Part shown: positions 24,510 to 34,103 of the stretch, piece after piece | Numbering within the stretch: the stretch's first letter is position 1 | Layout of the letters: every line of letters begins with the position of its first letter | Assembly: GCA_017456905.1 (NCBI GenBank) | Contig: JAFTIL010000017.1 | Location: 27,081 to 91,080 of the forward strand | DNA: 64,000 nt | Source of the DNA: Clostridia bacterium | GTDB taxonomy: Bacteria > Bacillota > Clostridia > Oscillospirales > CAG-272 | Direction of reading: 5' to 3' | Made by a program: the position numbers and the translations under genes | The notes under the pieces: model-generated | What the model was told of the DNA's origin: nothing | What the model saw: the letters and a program-made list of their open reading frames with translations, nothing else | Databases searched by the model: none

Positions 24510-26231
24510 ATGAGCCACAACATCCCCCGTCCCGAATACCCCCGCCCTCAATTCGTGAGAGATCAATGGATCAACCTCAACGGCGCCTGGGAATACCAGA
24601 CTGACCGCGGTATGAGCGGCGATCAAAGAGGCTATCAGAACGGCGCTGTATTCACCGAGACCATCACTGTCCCCTTCTGCCGTGAAAGCGAGCTTTCAGG
24701 AATCAACGATAAGGATTTCTGCGATTGCGTCTGGTACCGCAAGAAGCTGACTTTGCCCGAGGGCTGGCAGAACGGCCGCCGCACCATTCTTCATATCGGT
24801 GCCTGCGACTATATTACCCATGTCTGGGTCAACGGTAAGTTTATCGGCGACCATATCGGTGGTTACGTGGCTTTTTCCTTTGATATTACTGAGGCTTTGG
24901 TCGAAGGCGAGAACGCCATCACCATCCGTGCCATCGACCACACCCGCACGGGAGATCAGCCCGTGGGCAAGCAGTGTCAGCAATATCATTCTGCAGGCTG
25001 CTCCTACACCCGTACCACGGGTATCTGGCAGACCGTGTGGCTGGAGAACGTGGCCAATGATTATATCGCAAGCACCAAGTACTATCCCGATATTGACAAC
25101 AAGAAGCTGGTCATCGAGGCTCATGTAGTGGGCGGCGAGGGCATGACTCTGTCTGCCGACGCCTCCTTCGTGGGCGTTCCTCAGGGCCACGGCGAGGCTA
25201 TTGTCCACGGCGGCAAGGCGACCCTTGAAATTCCCTTGGAGGAACTGTATCTGTGGGAAACCGGGAAGGGAAGACTCTATGATCTGACCCTGACTCTCGG
25301 TGAGGATCGCGTGGCTTCTTACTTTGGTATGCGCCGTGTGGAAGCCCGTGACGGTATCCTTTACATCAACCATAAACCCGTGTTTCAACGCCTGATCCTT
25401 GACCAGGGCTTCTATCCCGACGGTATTTACACCGCCTCCTGTGAGGGCGAGCTGATTGCTGATATCGACCGCTCCATGGCTATGGGCTTTAACGGCGCAC
25501 GTCTCCACCAGAAGGTCTTTGAGCCCCGCTTCCTCTACTGGTGCGACGTGAAGGGCTATATCGTTTGGGGTGAGCACGCAAACTGGGGCCTGGATATTTC
25601 CCGCCAGACCGCTTACGAGAACTTCCTCCCCGAGTGGTGTGAGATCATGGCACGCGACTTCAACCATCCCGCCATTGTCGGTTGGTGCCCTCTGAATGAG
25701 ACCCAGCCCAACCAGAATCCCCGCTTTGTACGTCTGCTGGCTACCATTACCCGCCAGTACGATAACACCCGTGCCTACATTGATTCCTCGGGATGGGTGC
25801 ATATCAAGGGCGTGACCGATATCATGGATATCCATGACTACGAGCAGAACCCCGAGGTCTTTGCCAAGAAGCTGGCCCCCCTGGCAGAGGGCGGCACTTA
25901 TGACGTTCATTGGCACTGCCCCTCTATGTCTATGCCCGAGCATCCCACCTTCGTGTCCGAGTACGGCGGCATCCGTTGGGCATCCAAGGAAGACGCGGGC
26001 TGGGGCTACGGCGTAGCGCCTATGTCCGAGGAAGAATTCCTGAACCGCTTCAAGGGGCTCACCGAGGCCATCCTGTTCCATCCTGCCATGGGCGGTCTTT
26101 GCTACACCCAGCTCACCGACGTTGAGCAGGAGGTCAACGGCCTTTATACTTATGAAAGACAGGCCAAGTTCGACCCCGAATTTTTCCGCAACGTATTGGA
26201 GCAGCCTGCTGCTATCGAAAAAGAAAATTGA
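24510..26231 (+). CDS. Glycoside hydrolase family 2 enzyme, short form
   Basis: 573 aa. It has a GH2 sugar-binding beta-sandwich (DCVWYRKKLTLPEGW, HVWVNGKFIGDHIGGY), an immunoglobulin-like middle part and a TIM barrel. The catalytic acid/base is E397 in PLNETQ and the nucleophile E484 in FVSEYGG. Domain set and size fit small GH2 enzymes (beta-galactosidase, beta-glucuronidase or mannosidase-like); substrate is open. There is no signal peptide, so it acts inside the cell on imported oligosaccharides. The translated start after GAGAGG is chosen over a longer frame because the promoter lies between them. Confidence 0.9.
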   Translation: MSHNIPRPEYPRPQFVRDQWINLNGAWEYQTDRGMSGDQRGYQNGAVFTETITVPFCRESELSGINDKDFCDCVWYRKKLTLPEGWQNGRRTILHIGACDYITHVWVNGKFIGDHIGGYVAFSFDITEALVEGENAITIRAIDHTRTGDQPVGKQCQQYHSAGCSYTRTTGIWQTVWLENVANDYIASTKYYPDIDNKKLVIEAHVVGGEGMTLSADASFVGVPQGHGEAIVHGGKATLEIPLEELYLWETGKGRLYDLTLTLGEDRVASYFGMRRVEARDGILYINHKPVFQRLILDQGFYPDGIYTASCEGELIADIDRSMAMGFNGARLHQKVFEPRFLYWCDVKGYIVWGEHANWGLDISRQTAYENFLPEWCEIMARDFNHPAIVGWCPLNETQPNQNPRFVRLLATITRQYDNTRAYIDSSGWVHIKGVTDIMDIHDYEQNPEVFAKKLAPLAEGGTYDVHWHCPSMSMPEHPTFVSEYGGIRWASKEDAGWGYGVAPMSEEEFLNRFKGLTEAILFHPAMGGLCYTQLTDVEQEVNGLYTYERQAKFDPEFFRNVLEQPAAIEKEN

Positions 26232-26238
26232 TCTTCCC

Positions 26239-26271
26239 AAGGGCATCTTCGGATGCCCTTTTCTTTTTCAA
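26239..26271 (+). terminator. Terminator of the GH2 gene
   Basis: AAGGGCATC-TTCG-GATGCCCTT followed by TTCTTTTTC; stable UUCG loop. Confidence 0.9.
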
Positions 26272-26375
26272 CTGGCCTATGAGCTTTCTTTATGAAATTT
26301 GGATGAAATTCGAGTGAAGTGTTCTTGCTTTGGCGATATTGTCAAATATTTTTAAAATTTGTGCAATTTGAGTGC

Positions 26376-26404
26376 TTTACAATTTGGAAAGATTGTGCTA
26401 TAAT
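26376..26404 (+). promoter_or_regulatory. Promoter for surface protein copy A
   Basis: TTTACA, 17 bases, TATAAT with upstream TGTGC. The 5' leader (about 45 bases) can form a small imperfect hairpin before GGAGAG. Confidence 0.75.
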
Positions 26405-26459
26405 AACAATAAGATGACCGCTCAGGGCGATCACAATTATCCTAAAAGGAGAGAAAACT

Positions 26460-28097
26460 ATGAAAAAAGTGCTTGCACTGATCATTGCCGCTATGATGAT
26501 CGTTTCCATGATCCCCGTAATGGCAATCACCTCTTCCGCCGCTGACGTAGACGGCGATTGGATCACCTATCGTTTTTCCGATGGCTACAAGGAGCCCGAA
26601 CCCGGCGAGGAGCCTTCCTATACCCCTGCCCCCGGCTTCGAGTATAACGATGAGGGCTTCCACATGACCTCCGCTGACTACACGGGTATCACCCCCTCCG
26701 GTACCATCCAGTCCAAGGACAAGGTGAACATCAAGGACGGCGTTTACATGGAGCTGCGTATCGACCAGTATCCCTACGGCGGCGAAAAAGGTGTCGACCA
26801 CTGGATCTGCTTCAGCATCATGGACAGCCAGAAGGTCCATCCCGGTAACACCACGGATGGCTACGGCCAGGGCTGGCAGAGCCTTTGCCGCACCCCCGGC
26901 AACGGCGGTGCAGGTCCTCTGCAGAGCTTTGTCGTCGGTGAAGGCACGGCAGGCTGGATGCAACAGACCCCCGACCTTTCCGTCGCTCCTGCGACGGACG
27001 AGAACGGCAAGGAGATCTATACCTTTGAGATCGCTTACGACGGTTCTAACTACACCATTTCTATCGGCGGTGTTGTTGTCAGCGGTTGTGAAAACATCAC
27101 CAAGCACCTCAACTCGCTGAATCCCAACGGCGAGTTCTACATCGGCGTGTCCTTCCACGCAGCTGTTGCCGATGCTCCCATGGAGGCTACCATGCTGAAG
27201 TTCGGTACCTCTAAGGAAACTGCCGAGAAGCCCGTCGGCTCCGACTCCGCGCTGCCTGAGGAGAACATCAACGTAAAGGCTCCCATCGCTGATTCCAGCA
27301 AGATCGAGACCAATATGCCTTGCCTGCTGTTCGACGCCACCGGTACCTCCTATGCCGGCGAGGTTCCCGTTTCCGGTTTGGATATGTCCGCTCAGGGCGA
27401 TAACTCTTTCAAGGTTGCGCCCGCAGTTACTTCCGGCTACTTTACCTGGAACATCAGAAACTCCCTCTCTTACGAAGCATCCGATTTCCCTGTCATCGGT
27501 TTCTTCATGCACGACCCCAATGAGATCCTCTCTGCCACGGAAATTTACTATTGCGCAGGCGAAAATATGTCCGCAGGCGCCAATGTTCTGATGAGCTACT
27601 CTATTTATGATGAGGCTAACAAGCACTGGGGCGAAAATGAAGAGTACACCTTCGTGGTCATCGATATGAAGGAAATGCTGGGTGAGGAAGGCTTTGCTGA
27701 GGGTTGGTCCGGCCGTATCAACAACCTGCGCTTTGACTTCAGAGAGTTGTATCTCAACGAGCCCGTTGATCCCGAGACCGACTACTTTACCTTCCACTAT
27801 GCAGGTATCTTCCGCTCCGTAGAGGAAGCTTACGCTTACCAGGATGCTTACGCTGAGAAGCTCAACCTGGGCGAGGCTGCGACCGAGGAGCCCACCGAGG
27901 AGCCCACCGATGCTCCCACCGATGCTCCCACCGAGGAAGCTACCGATGCTCCTACCGGCGAGGCCGGCACCAAGACCGAGGACAAGACCGACGCTTCCAA
28001 CACCGGTGACGGTGAGGGCTGCGCTTCCGTTGTCGGCTCTGTGGCCGTTCTGATGGCTGCTGCCGTTGCCGCTGTCGCTCTCAAGAAGAGAGACTGA
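26460..28097 (+). CDS. Surface-anchored protein with two beta-sandwich-like domains, copy A
   Basis: 545 aa, one of three paralogs in the window. Signal peptide at 1-27 (cut near SSAADVDGD). Domain one (about 30-250) ends in NGEFYIGVSFH. Domain two (about 290-470) ends with GRINNLRFDFRELYL and YAGIFRSVEEAY, a pattern also seen in the V-ATPase-operon lipoprotein, and resembling carbohydrate-binding beta-sandwiches. Then come a Thr/Glu/Pro linker (EEPTEEPTDAPTDAP) and a tail GCASVVGS, a hydrophobic segment and KKRD. The tail is not LPXTG. Its role is probably glycan binding; inference. Confidence 0.8.
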   Translation: MKKVLALIIAAMMIVSMIPVMAITSSAADVDGDWITYRFSDGYKEPEPGEEPSYTPAPGFEYNDEGFHMTSADYTGITPSGTIQSKDKVNIKDGVYMELRIDQYPYGGEKGVDHWICFSIMDSQKVHPGNTTDGYGQGWQSLCRTPGNGGAGPLQSFVVGEGTAGWMQQTPDLSVAPATDENGKEIYTFEIAYDGSNYTISIGGVVVSGCENITKHLNSLNPNGEFYIGVSFHAAVADAPMEATMLKFGTSKETAEKPVGSDSALPEENINVKAPIADSSKIETNMPCLLFDATGTSYAGEVPVSGLDMSAQGDNSFKVAPAVTSGYFTWNIRNSLSYEASDFPVIGFFMHDPNEILSATEIYYCAGENMSAGANVLMSYSIYDEANKHWGENEEYTFVVIDMKEMLGEEGFAEGWSGRINNLRFDFRELYLNEPVDPETDYFTFHYAGIFRSVEEAYAYQDAYAEKLNLGEAATEEPTEEPTDAPTDAPTEEATDAPTGEAGTKTEDKTDASNTGDGEGCASVVGSVAVLMAAAVAAVALKKRD

Positions 28098-28107
28098 TTT
28101 TAAATCT

Positions 28108-28138
28108 AAGCTCCTCCGCTTTGGCGGGGGAGCTTTTC
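28108..28138 (+). terminator. Terminator of surface protein copy A
   Basis: AAGCTCCTCCGC pairs with GCGGGGGAGCTT across TTTG (one G-U), followed by TTCTG. Confidence 0.8.
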
Positions 28139-28230
28139 TGCTGATGCGTGTAAGTGAACATTCCTTGTTCTCTGAAAAAGGTTGTGCAACAAGACCATAT
28201 TTCACCCGAATATTTGTTCATTTTGCACGA

Positions 28231-28259
28231 TTTACATTTCAAGAAATCTGTGGTATAAT
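28231..28259 (+). promoter_or_regulatory. Promoter for surface protein copy B
   Basis: TTTACA, 17 bases, TATAAT preceded by TGTGG. In the leader, ATGACCATC-GAAA-GGTGGTCAT forms a 9-bp hairpin (28270-28291) that may stabilise the mRNA. Confidence 0.8.
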
Positions 28260-28325
28260 TAACCCACGAATGACCATCGAAAGGTGGTCATGATTTTCCC
28301 AAAAACAAAAAAGGAGAGAAACACC

Positions 28326-29981
28326 ATGAAAAAAGTGCTTGCACTGATCATTGCCGCTATGATGATCGTTTCTATGATCCCCGTAATGGCAATCACTACT
28401 TCGGCTGCTGACGTGGAAGGCGACTTTATGACCTACCGCTTCGCAGGCGGCTACGACGAGCCTGAAGAGGACGAGGAGCCTTCCTACATCCCCGCTTCCG
28501 GCTACGAGTACACCGCTGATGGTTTCCAGACCATCCCCCCCAGCTTTAAGAACACTAACCCCAACCTCTGCATCCAGACCAAGGATAAGGTTTCCCTTAA
28601 GGATGGCGTATACATGGATCTTCGTATCGATGAGTACGCTTACCGTGGCACCGACGGAACCGCCGATGCTTGGATCGCCTTCTCTATCTGGGATAGCCAG
28701 ACCCTTTCTCCCGGTTCTCTGAACTACGGTCAGGGTTGGCTCTGCCTGCTCCGCCGTCCTCAGGGTGTTGCTGACACCCAGCCCGGTCATGCTGCTACCG
28801 TTGAGAGCTATATCTCCAGCGATAAGGCCTTTGCTCACCAGGGTGGCGTTTTCACCCCTGTAACTCCTACTGTTGACGACGCAGGCTTTGAGCACAACAC
28901 CCTCCAGGTGACCTACGACGGCACCAACTACCACATCCTGGTTGACGGTGCTGAGGTTGCCGGCTCCGAGGCTATCACCGCTCACTTCAACAACCTGGAT
29001 CCCAACGGCGAGTTCTACATCGGCGTTTCCATCCAGTCCGGTGTGTTTGAGAGCAACATCAAGACCACCATTACCAAGTGGGGTACTGATCCCGAGAGTG
29101 CTGAGACTCCTACCGGTTCCGACTCTGAGGTTCCTGAGGAGAACATCCTGTGGGTAGCCGATATGATGGACTCCTCTACTGTTGAAGAGGGTCAGCCCGC
29201 TCTGCTGTTTGATGCAGAGGGCAAGTACTACAGCGGTAAGCTGGGTACCATGAACCTGGATCTCGAGCCTCAGGGCGACAATTCCTTCAAGGTAAATGCT
29301 TCCAGCCACGTTGGTTATTTCACTTGGGGTATTAAGCGCGACTATTCCTATGAGGCCGCTGATTTCCCTGTTATCGCTATGCTCGTTAAGGATGAGCACG
29401 CGCTCTTTGATACCGGTGTTCTGCGTTACTCCGCAGGTAAGTATCAGAGTGCTGATGATACTCATATGCTCACCTACACCTACTGGGATGAGGATTGCCT
29501 CTACTTCGGTGAGGATGAGGAGTACACCCTGATCGTTATCGACCTGAAGACGCTTCTTGACGAGGCCGCCTTTGCTGATGGCTGGTCCGGTCGTATCAAC
29601 TCCTTCCGTTTCGACTTCAACGCTCTGGACGTTGATGAAACTAACGTTGATCCCGAGACCGACTACTTCAACCTGCACTGGGCAGGCGTGTTCCGCTCCG
29701 TGGAAGACGCTCAGAACTACGGTACTACCTACATGAAGGAAAAGCTCAACCTCGAGCAGAGCACCGAGAGTCCCACCGAGGAGCCCACTGACGCTCCCAC
29801 CGAGGAACCCACCGACGCTCCCACCGAGGAAGCTACCAAGGCTCCCGAGGCCGGCACTAAGACTGAGGACAAGACCGACGCTCCCGACACTCAGGAGTCC
29901 GGTTGCGCTTCCGTTGTCGGTTCCGTTGCAGTTCTGATGGCTGCCGCTGCTGCCGCTGTCGTTCTGAAGAAGAGAGACTAA
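28326..29981 (+). CDS. Surface-anchored protein with two beta-sandwich-like domains, copy B
   Basis: 551 aa, paralog of copy A lying directly downstream under its own promoter. The first 72 coding bases are nearly identical to copy A (one base differs), while the mature parts match only partly (for example NGEFYIGVS, GRINSFRFDFNALDV, WAGVFRSVEDA). The linker TEEPTDAPTEEPTDAPTEE and tail GCASVVGS...KKRD are retained. The ATG at 28326 follows AAGGAGAG; the upstream in-frame extension is rejected. Confidence 0.8.
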   Translation: MKKVLALIIAAMMIVSMIPVMAITTSAADVEGDFMTYRFAGGYDEPEEDEEPSYIPASGYEYTADGFQTIPPSFKNTNPNLCIQTKDKVSLKDGVYMDLRIDEYAYRGTDGTADAWIAFSIWDSQTLSPGSLNYGQGWLCLLRRPQGVADTQPGHAATVESYISSDKAFAHQGGVFTPVTPTVDDAGFEHNTLQVTYDGTNYHILVDGAEVAGSEAITAHFNNLDPNGEFYIGVSIQSGVFESNIKTTITKWGTDPESAETPTGSDSEVPEENILWVADMMDSSTVEEGQPALLFDAEGKYYSGKLGTMNLDLEPQGDNSFKVNASSHVGYFTWGIKRDYSYEAADFPVIAMLVKDEHALFDTGVLRYSAGKYQSADDTHMLTYTYWDEDCLYFGEDEEYTLIVIDLKTLLDEAAFADGWSGRINSFRFDFNALDVDETNVDPETDYFNLHWAGVFRSVEDAQNYGTTYMKEKLNLEQSTESPTEEPTDAPTEEPTDAPTEEATKAPEAGTKTEDKTDAPDTQESGCASVVGSVAVLMAAAAAAVVLKKRD

Positions 29982-30012
29982 TTCTTCTTTTCGGCGAATA
30001 AAAGTATCTTTT

Positions 30013-30043
30013 ACCCCCGATGCTGCGGCATCGGGGGTTTTTC
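30013..30043 (+). terminator. Terminator of surface protein copy B
   Basis: ACCCCCGATGC-TGCG-GCATCGGGGGT, then TTTTTC: a perfect stem with a clear T-run. The outer A-T pair extends it. Confidence 0.9.
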
Positions 30044-30085
30044 TATGAAAAATACGGCAAAAATGAAAAAATCCTTCGGTTATTT

Positions 30086-30114
30086 ACATTTAGTTTACAA
30101 AATGGTGGTATAGT
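30086..30114 (+). promoter_or_regulatory. Possible promoter for plsC-like gene
   Basis: TATAGT at 30109-30114 preceded by TGGTGG; no good -35 at 17 bases. Weak evidence apart from the extended -10 and its place after the terminator. Confidence 0.45.
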
Positions 30115-30161
30115 AAGCCATGTGAAAATCGTACAGTAGAATACTGTGCAGGGGGGATATC

Positions 30162-30941
30162 ATGCTTCGTTTAATCTACGTCATCATCATGCGGATCGGA
30201 TCTATCATGTACTTCGTTCCCAAGATGAGAAAATATGCCCGCCACCCCGAGATCTATACCGAGGAGGACTGTCATGAGTTGGCCAAGGTCATGATCCGCA
30301 AGGTGGCTAAAACTGCCCGTATCACGACGAAAGTCTACGATGCGGAAAACCTGCCCTCCGAGGGCGGCTTCGTGCTGTTCTCCAATCACCAAAGCAAATT
30401 CGATGCCTTGGGGATCATGGAGGCCTTGCCCCGACCCTGTCGTGTCCTGATGGATTTGAAACGTTCAAAAATGCCGCTGGCCAACGAATACGTGGCTCTT
30501 GTCAGAGGAAAACGCCTGGACAAAAGCAACATTCGCCAGCAGGTCACCTGCTTCCGCGAGATCTCCGAGGAGGTGGCAGATGGCAAGGTATATCTTGTCT
30601 TCCCCGAGGGCGGTTACGTCAAGGGGCAGACCAATCGCATGGGCGTGTTTCACGGCGGCTGCTTCCGTACGGCCGTGCGTGCCAAGGCTCCCATTGTCCC
30701 CGTGGCACTGGTTGATCTCTACAAGACCTTTGGGCGCAATTCTCTCCGAAAGGTGTCCTGTCAGGTTTATTTTCTGCCCGCTATCCCTTACGAGGAGTAT
30801 CAGCATATGACGAGTGCTGCGCTGGCTGGGCGGGTACAGGCTGATATCGCACAAAAGATCCGGGAGGTCACGGGGGAGGACGTCATGCCTGCTTCGAGCG
30901 ACACGGGCGTCAACCTGCAGAATATTTCTATGGGAGCATGA
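30162..30941 (+). CDS. 1-acyl-sn-glycerol-3-phosphate acyltransferase (PlsC family)
   Basis: 259 aa. Acyltransferase motif I NHQSKFD (Hx4D) and motif III FPEGGYVKGQ are both visible, with the membrane-contacting N-terminus LRLIYVIIMRIGSIMYF. The family adds the second acyl chain in phosphatidic-acid synthesis at the membrane. Paralogs with other acceptors exist, so plsC itself is not certain. GGGGGG lies before the start; a strong terminator follows. Confidence 0.88.
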   Translation: MLRLIYVIIMRIGSIMYFVPKMRKYARHPEIYTEEDCHELAKVMIRKVAKTARITTKVYDAENLPSEGGFVLFSNHQSKFDALGIMEALPRPCRVLMDLKRSKMPLANEYVALVRGKRLDKSNIRQQVTCFREISEEVADGKVYLVFPEGGYVKGQTNRMGVFHGGCFRTAVRAKAPIVPVALVDLYKTFGRNSLRKVSCQVYFLPAIPYEEYQHMTSAALAGRVQADIAQKIREVTGEDVMPASSDTGVNLQNISMGA

Positions 30942-30951
30942 TCCCAATCAT

Positions 30952-31009
30952 AAAGAACATCAAAGGGCGGTTCGCTTGAGAGCGGATGGTGATTTGGTGT
31001 TCTTTTTTT
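30952..31009 (+). terminator. Terminator after plsC-like gene
   Basis: AAAGAACATCAAA (30952-30964) pairs with TTTGGTGTTCTTT (30993-31005) with one G-U, followed by TTTT. The 28-base apical part has weaker structure. Confidence 0.75.
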
Positions 31010-31053
31010 GCTTTTTTGCATATGATGAGATAACCAGATCGGGAGGTAGATCC

Positions 31054-31554
31054 ATGAAGCAACCTTATATTTCTGCGCCTGTGAGAGCCTATACACTTTT
31101 CGAAAATACCCTTTGCCGCCGTTTGCGGGTGGGTGCTTGCCCTGTTTTGACCGTCAAAGTCATCTATCCTACTTTGGAGCCGAGGGAAGGAGAGACAGGA
31201 AAAAATGGCGTGGTGCAGGCTACGGAACGCGCCGCTGAACGGTTTAATTCCTGTTATATCAACGCCGCCGAGGCTTTTGCCGAAGGATGTCTCAACCGTT
31301 GGGGACCCGACATGGAGGCGGATTATCTTGCTCTTCCCGTGGACGGACGGTATCTGTATGCCCGCCGCGTGGTGACTTGTATGATGGCTCCGAAGGAATT
31401 ATCGTCTTTAGGCGACGCCTTGCGGGTGGAGATCATCCAAACCGATGGTCGGGGGAAAGGGCGGGATACTGCTGTTCGCGTGGTGACAGAGCACCTGTGG
31501 CAGTTTCCTCACGGCACCTTCAAAAGACCGCCGAAATTCTTAAAAAAATTATGA
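31054..31554 (+). CDS. Conserved-looking protein of unknown function
   Basis: 166 aa, cytoplasmic-looking (no signal, no TM). A helix RFNSCYINAAEAFAEG lies in the middle between beta-rich parts, and the end is basic (HGTFKRPPKFLKKL). The start follows GGGAGG; a longer upstream frame is rejected because it crosses the plsC terminator. The layout loosely recalls DUF3298-type domains, but no motif allows a firm call. It ends 208 bases before the V-ATPase genes. Confidence 0.6.
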   Translation: MKQPYISAPVRAYTLFENTLCRRLRVGACPVLTVKVIYPTLEPREGETGKNGVVQATERAAERFNSCYINAAEAFAEGCLNRWGPDMEADYLALPVDGRYLYARRVVTCMMAPKELSSLGDALRVEIIQTDGRGKGRDTAVRVVTEHLWQFPHGTFKRPPKFLKKL

Positions 31555-31561
31555 AAAACTA

Positions 31562-31590
31562 TTGAAAAATCACGGCTATTGTGGTACAAT
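31562..31590 (+). promoter_or_regulatory. Promoter of the V-type ATPase operon
   Basis: TTGAAA, 17 bases, TACAAT preceded by TGTGG. About 170 bases of leader follow before the first gene, with a small hairpin near 31620-31640. Confidence 0.7.
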
Positions 31591-31761
31591 AAATAATAAA
31601 AGTTTGTCGGCTTTTTCAATGATCCGCTTTTTGCGGTCATGTGATGACACAAAATGAGATCGTGTGACAAAATACACCAAAAAGAGACAGACAAAATTAC
31701 AATTGTGCTTCCGACCGAGGGGAGATCCCTTCGGCATCGAAAACGAAAGAAGGTGAGATCC

Positions 31762-32082
31762 TTGTCAAAAGAAGCCATGATGCGTATCCGCGAGGCTGAA
31801 GCAGAGGCAAAGGCCATGAAAGAGGCCGCCGAGCAGGAGGCCGCCGCACGGATCGAGCAAAATGAAAAGGCCTTAGCCGCCGAAGAGGAAAAGGCGGTCA
31901 GCGCCGCTGATGAAGCCCTCAAGGCTAAGCTGGCCTCTGTGAGAAAGAGAGCGGACGAGCTCATCGAGCAGAGCCGCAAGGAGGCCGCTGAGGACGTAAC
32001 AGCCATGGAGACCGAGGCTCGCGCGCATATGCGTGAAGCCGTTAAGCTCATCGTATGGGAGATGTTTGATCAATGTCAATAA
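31762..32082 (+). CDS. V-type ATP synthase subunit H (coiled-coil stalk), TTG start
   Basis: 106 aa, almost wholly Ala/Glu/Lys/Arg-rich coiled coil (EAEAEAKAMKEAAEQEAAARI). With the E subunit it forms the peripheral stalk between V1 and Vo. TTG 31762 (SKEAMMRIREAE) is chosen because AAGGTGAG lies 5 bases upstream; ATG 31777 is a weaker option. It overlaps the next gene by 10 bases. Confidence 0.8.
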   Translation: MSKEAMMRIREAEAEAKAMKEAAEQEAAARIEQNEKALAAEEEKAVSAADEALKAKLASVRKRADELIEQSRKEAAEDVTAMETEARAHMREAVKLIVWEMFDQCQ

Positions 32083-34103
32083 GTACAATGAAACGGTTGA
32101 CCGTGTTGACCCCCAAGGTGGATGCGGATGCCCTCATTCGTCGCCTCATGAAGCTGAAATGCGTAGAGATCAGTACCTCTTCATTAGACGAGGGCGGCGA
32201 TCTTTACCGCAACGATTGCGACACCGCCCGAGTCGAGGCGGAGAAGCGGGTGGCGAATATTGCCGAGGCAATTCCCATTTTGGATAAATACACGGTTGGA
32301 AAATCCCCCTGGAGGGACAAGCCCATCAATACCAGCACGGGGCTGTTCCGTAAAACGGGAAGCTACCACGCCGCCTGGGCGGTGGTAGACGAAGTGCTGG
32401 AGATCCGTGATACTATGACGGAATGTTATCACGAGGACAACCGTATGGCGGCGCGCATCGCCATGCTGTGTCCCTGGCTTGAATACGATCTGCCCCTGGA
32501 GATCAATGCAACGGATGCCGCATATCTGTGGCTGGGAACCTTCCCGTCTGCCGTCCGCATTGAATCTGTGCAGGCAGCGCTTTCGGATCTGAATGCGGGG
32601 ATAGAAGAGGTTTACCGAGATAAGGCAGGCCTTTATGCTTCTGTTGCTCTTCATCAGGGAGACGAGGAGGCCGTGAACCGTGTTTTAGCGGGCATGGGCT
32701 TTGTGAAAGCCAATTTCAAGGACCTCACGGGTACGGCCAAGCAGGTTGCCCGCGCGGCTGAGCGTCGAATGGATGCCATTGATAACGAGCTGCAGGCTTG
32801 TATCGACCGCCTTTGCGAGCTATCGCCGCTTCTCGAGGATCTTCAGGTTCTTTACGACGTGGAAATGACCACTCTTACGGCCATCAAGCAGAAACAAAAG
32901 CTGGCCGCTACAGAGTCCTGTGTGCTTCTCACGGGCTGGATTCCCGTTGAGAAAAGCGAGAAGGTCAAGCATGCTCTGCATCATTTGAATTGCGCATATG
33001 ATCTGACTGATCCCGCTGAGGATGAGGAGCCGCCCATTCTGCTCAAGAACAACGGCTATGCCTCCAACTTCGAGTGGGTGGTGGGTATGTATTCCTATCC
33101 CAAGTACGGCACGTACGACCCCACCTTTATCATGAGTATCTATTACTTCGTGATCTTCGGCCTAATGTTTGCCGACGTAGGCTACGGCTTGCTTCTGATC
33201 CTGGGTGCCTTCCTCGGTGTCAAGTTCATGAAGCTTTCCCCCGGCATGAAGCGGATGTTTACCATGTTTGGCTATTGCGGTATCGCCTGTGTGATCTTGG
33301 GCGCCGTGTTCGGCGGCTGGTTTGGCGATCTGCCCTATGCCATCATGACCACCTATATGGGCTACGAAAGCGCTGAGGCCGCTAAAGCCGCCGCTCCCAT
33401 CTTCAACGGTGTGACCTTGACCTTGAACGGCGAGCCCCTGTCCCTTAATCCTCTGGAAAATCCCATTCCCTTCCTGATCATTTCCCTTGCTATGGGTCTC
33501 ATCCACATCCTGGGCGGTATGGCGGTCAAGTTTTATCTGCTGTGCAGAGAAGGGAAGATCTTCTCGGCCATCTTTGATATTGGTTCTTATTGGATCCTTT
33601 TCGGCGGTATCGGATTGATCTTCGTGGATTCCACCGTGGGCCTGGCGGTGACTGTCATGGGTGTGCTCATGATCGTGCTCACCCAGGGACGGGAAAAGAA
33701 GAATATCTTCGCCAAGCTTGTCTTTGGTCTCAAGGGCCTTTACGATCTGATCAGCTACGCCTCCGATCTTCTCTCCTACAGCCGTATTCTGGCGCTGGGT
33801 CTGGCGGCGGGCGTTATGGCTCAGGTGTTCAACCTCTTGGGTACCTTGGGCGGCCCTACCATCCCCGGCTTCATCCTGTTGATCCTGGTTATGCTGATAG
33901 GACACGGTCTGAACATGGCTATCAATATCCTCGGTGCCTTCGTTCATACCTGCCGTTTGCAATATCTTGAATTTTTCAGCCGATTTTACGAGGACGGCGG
34001 TACGCCCTTTGATCCCGCCCTCCCCAGCGAAAAATATTCCACCGCAGAGTCGGAAAAAACAAAAAATAAAACAAATTCTTATCATAAAGGAGTCATCTCA
34101 TGA
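32073..34103 (+). CDS. V-type ATP synthase subunit I (membrane stator, a-subunit)
   Basis: 676 aa. Residues about 1-330 are a cytosolic part that contacts the stalk (MKRLTVLTPKVDADALIRRL at the start); about 7 hydrophobic segments follow. FVIFGLMFADVGYGLLL and SDLLSYSRILALGLAAGVMAQ (with the essential Arg) are hallmarks of the subunit that forms the ion half-channels. First membrane gene of the Vo sector; it overlaps the K subunit by 4 bases (ATGA). Confidence 0.95.
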   Translation: MSISTMKRLTVLTPKVDADALIRRLMKLKCVEISTSSLDEGGDLYRNDCDTARVEAEKRVANIAEAIPILDKYTVGKSPWRDKPINTSTGLFRKTGSYHAAWAVVDEVLEIRDTMTECYHEDNRMAARIAMLCPWLEYDLPLEINATDAAYLWLGTFPSAVRIESVQAALSDLNAGIEEVYRDKAGLYASVALHQGDEEAVNRVLAGMGFVKANFKDLTGTAKQVARAAERRMDAIDNELQACIDRLCELSPLLEDLQVLYDVEMTTLTAIKQKQKLAATESCVLLTGWIPVEKSEKVKHALHHLNCAYDLTDPAEDEEPPILLKNNGYASNFEWVVGMYSYPKYGTYDPTFIMSIYYFVIFGLMFADVGYGLLLILGAFLGVKFMKLSPGMKRMFTMFGYCGIACVILGAVFGGWFGDLPYAIMTTYMGYESAEAAKAAAPIFNGVTLTLNGEPLSLNPLENPIPFLIISLAMGLIHILGGMAVKFYLLCREGKIFSAIFDIGSYWILFGGIGLIFVDSTVGLAVTVMGVLMIVLTQGREKKNIFAKLVFGLKGLYDLISYASDLLSYSRILALGLAAGVMAQVFNLLGTLGGPTIPGFILLILVMLIGHGLNMAINILGAFVHTCRLQYLEFFSRFYEDGGTPFDPALPSEKYSTAESEKTKNKTNSYHKGVIS

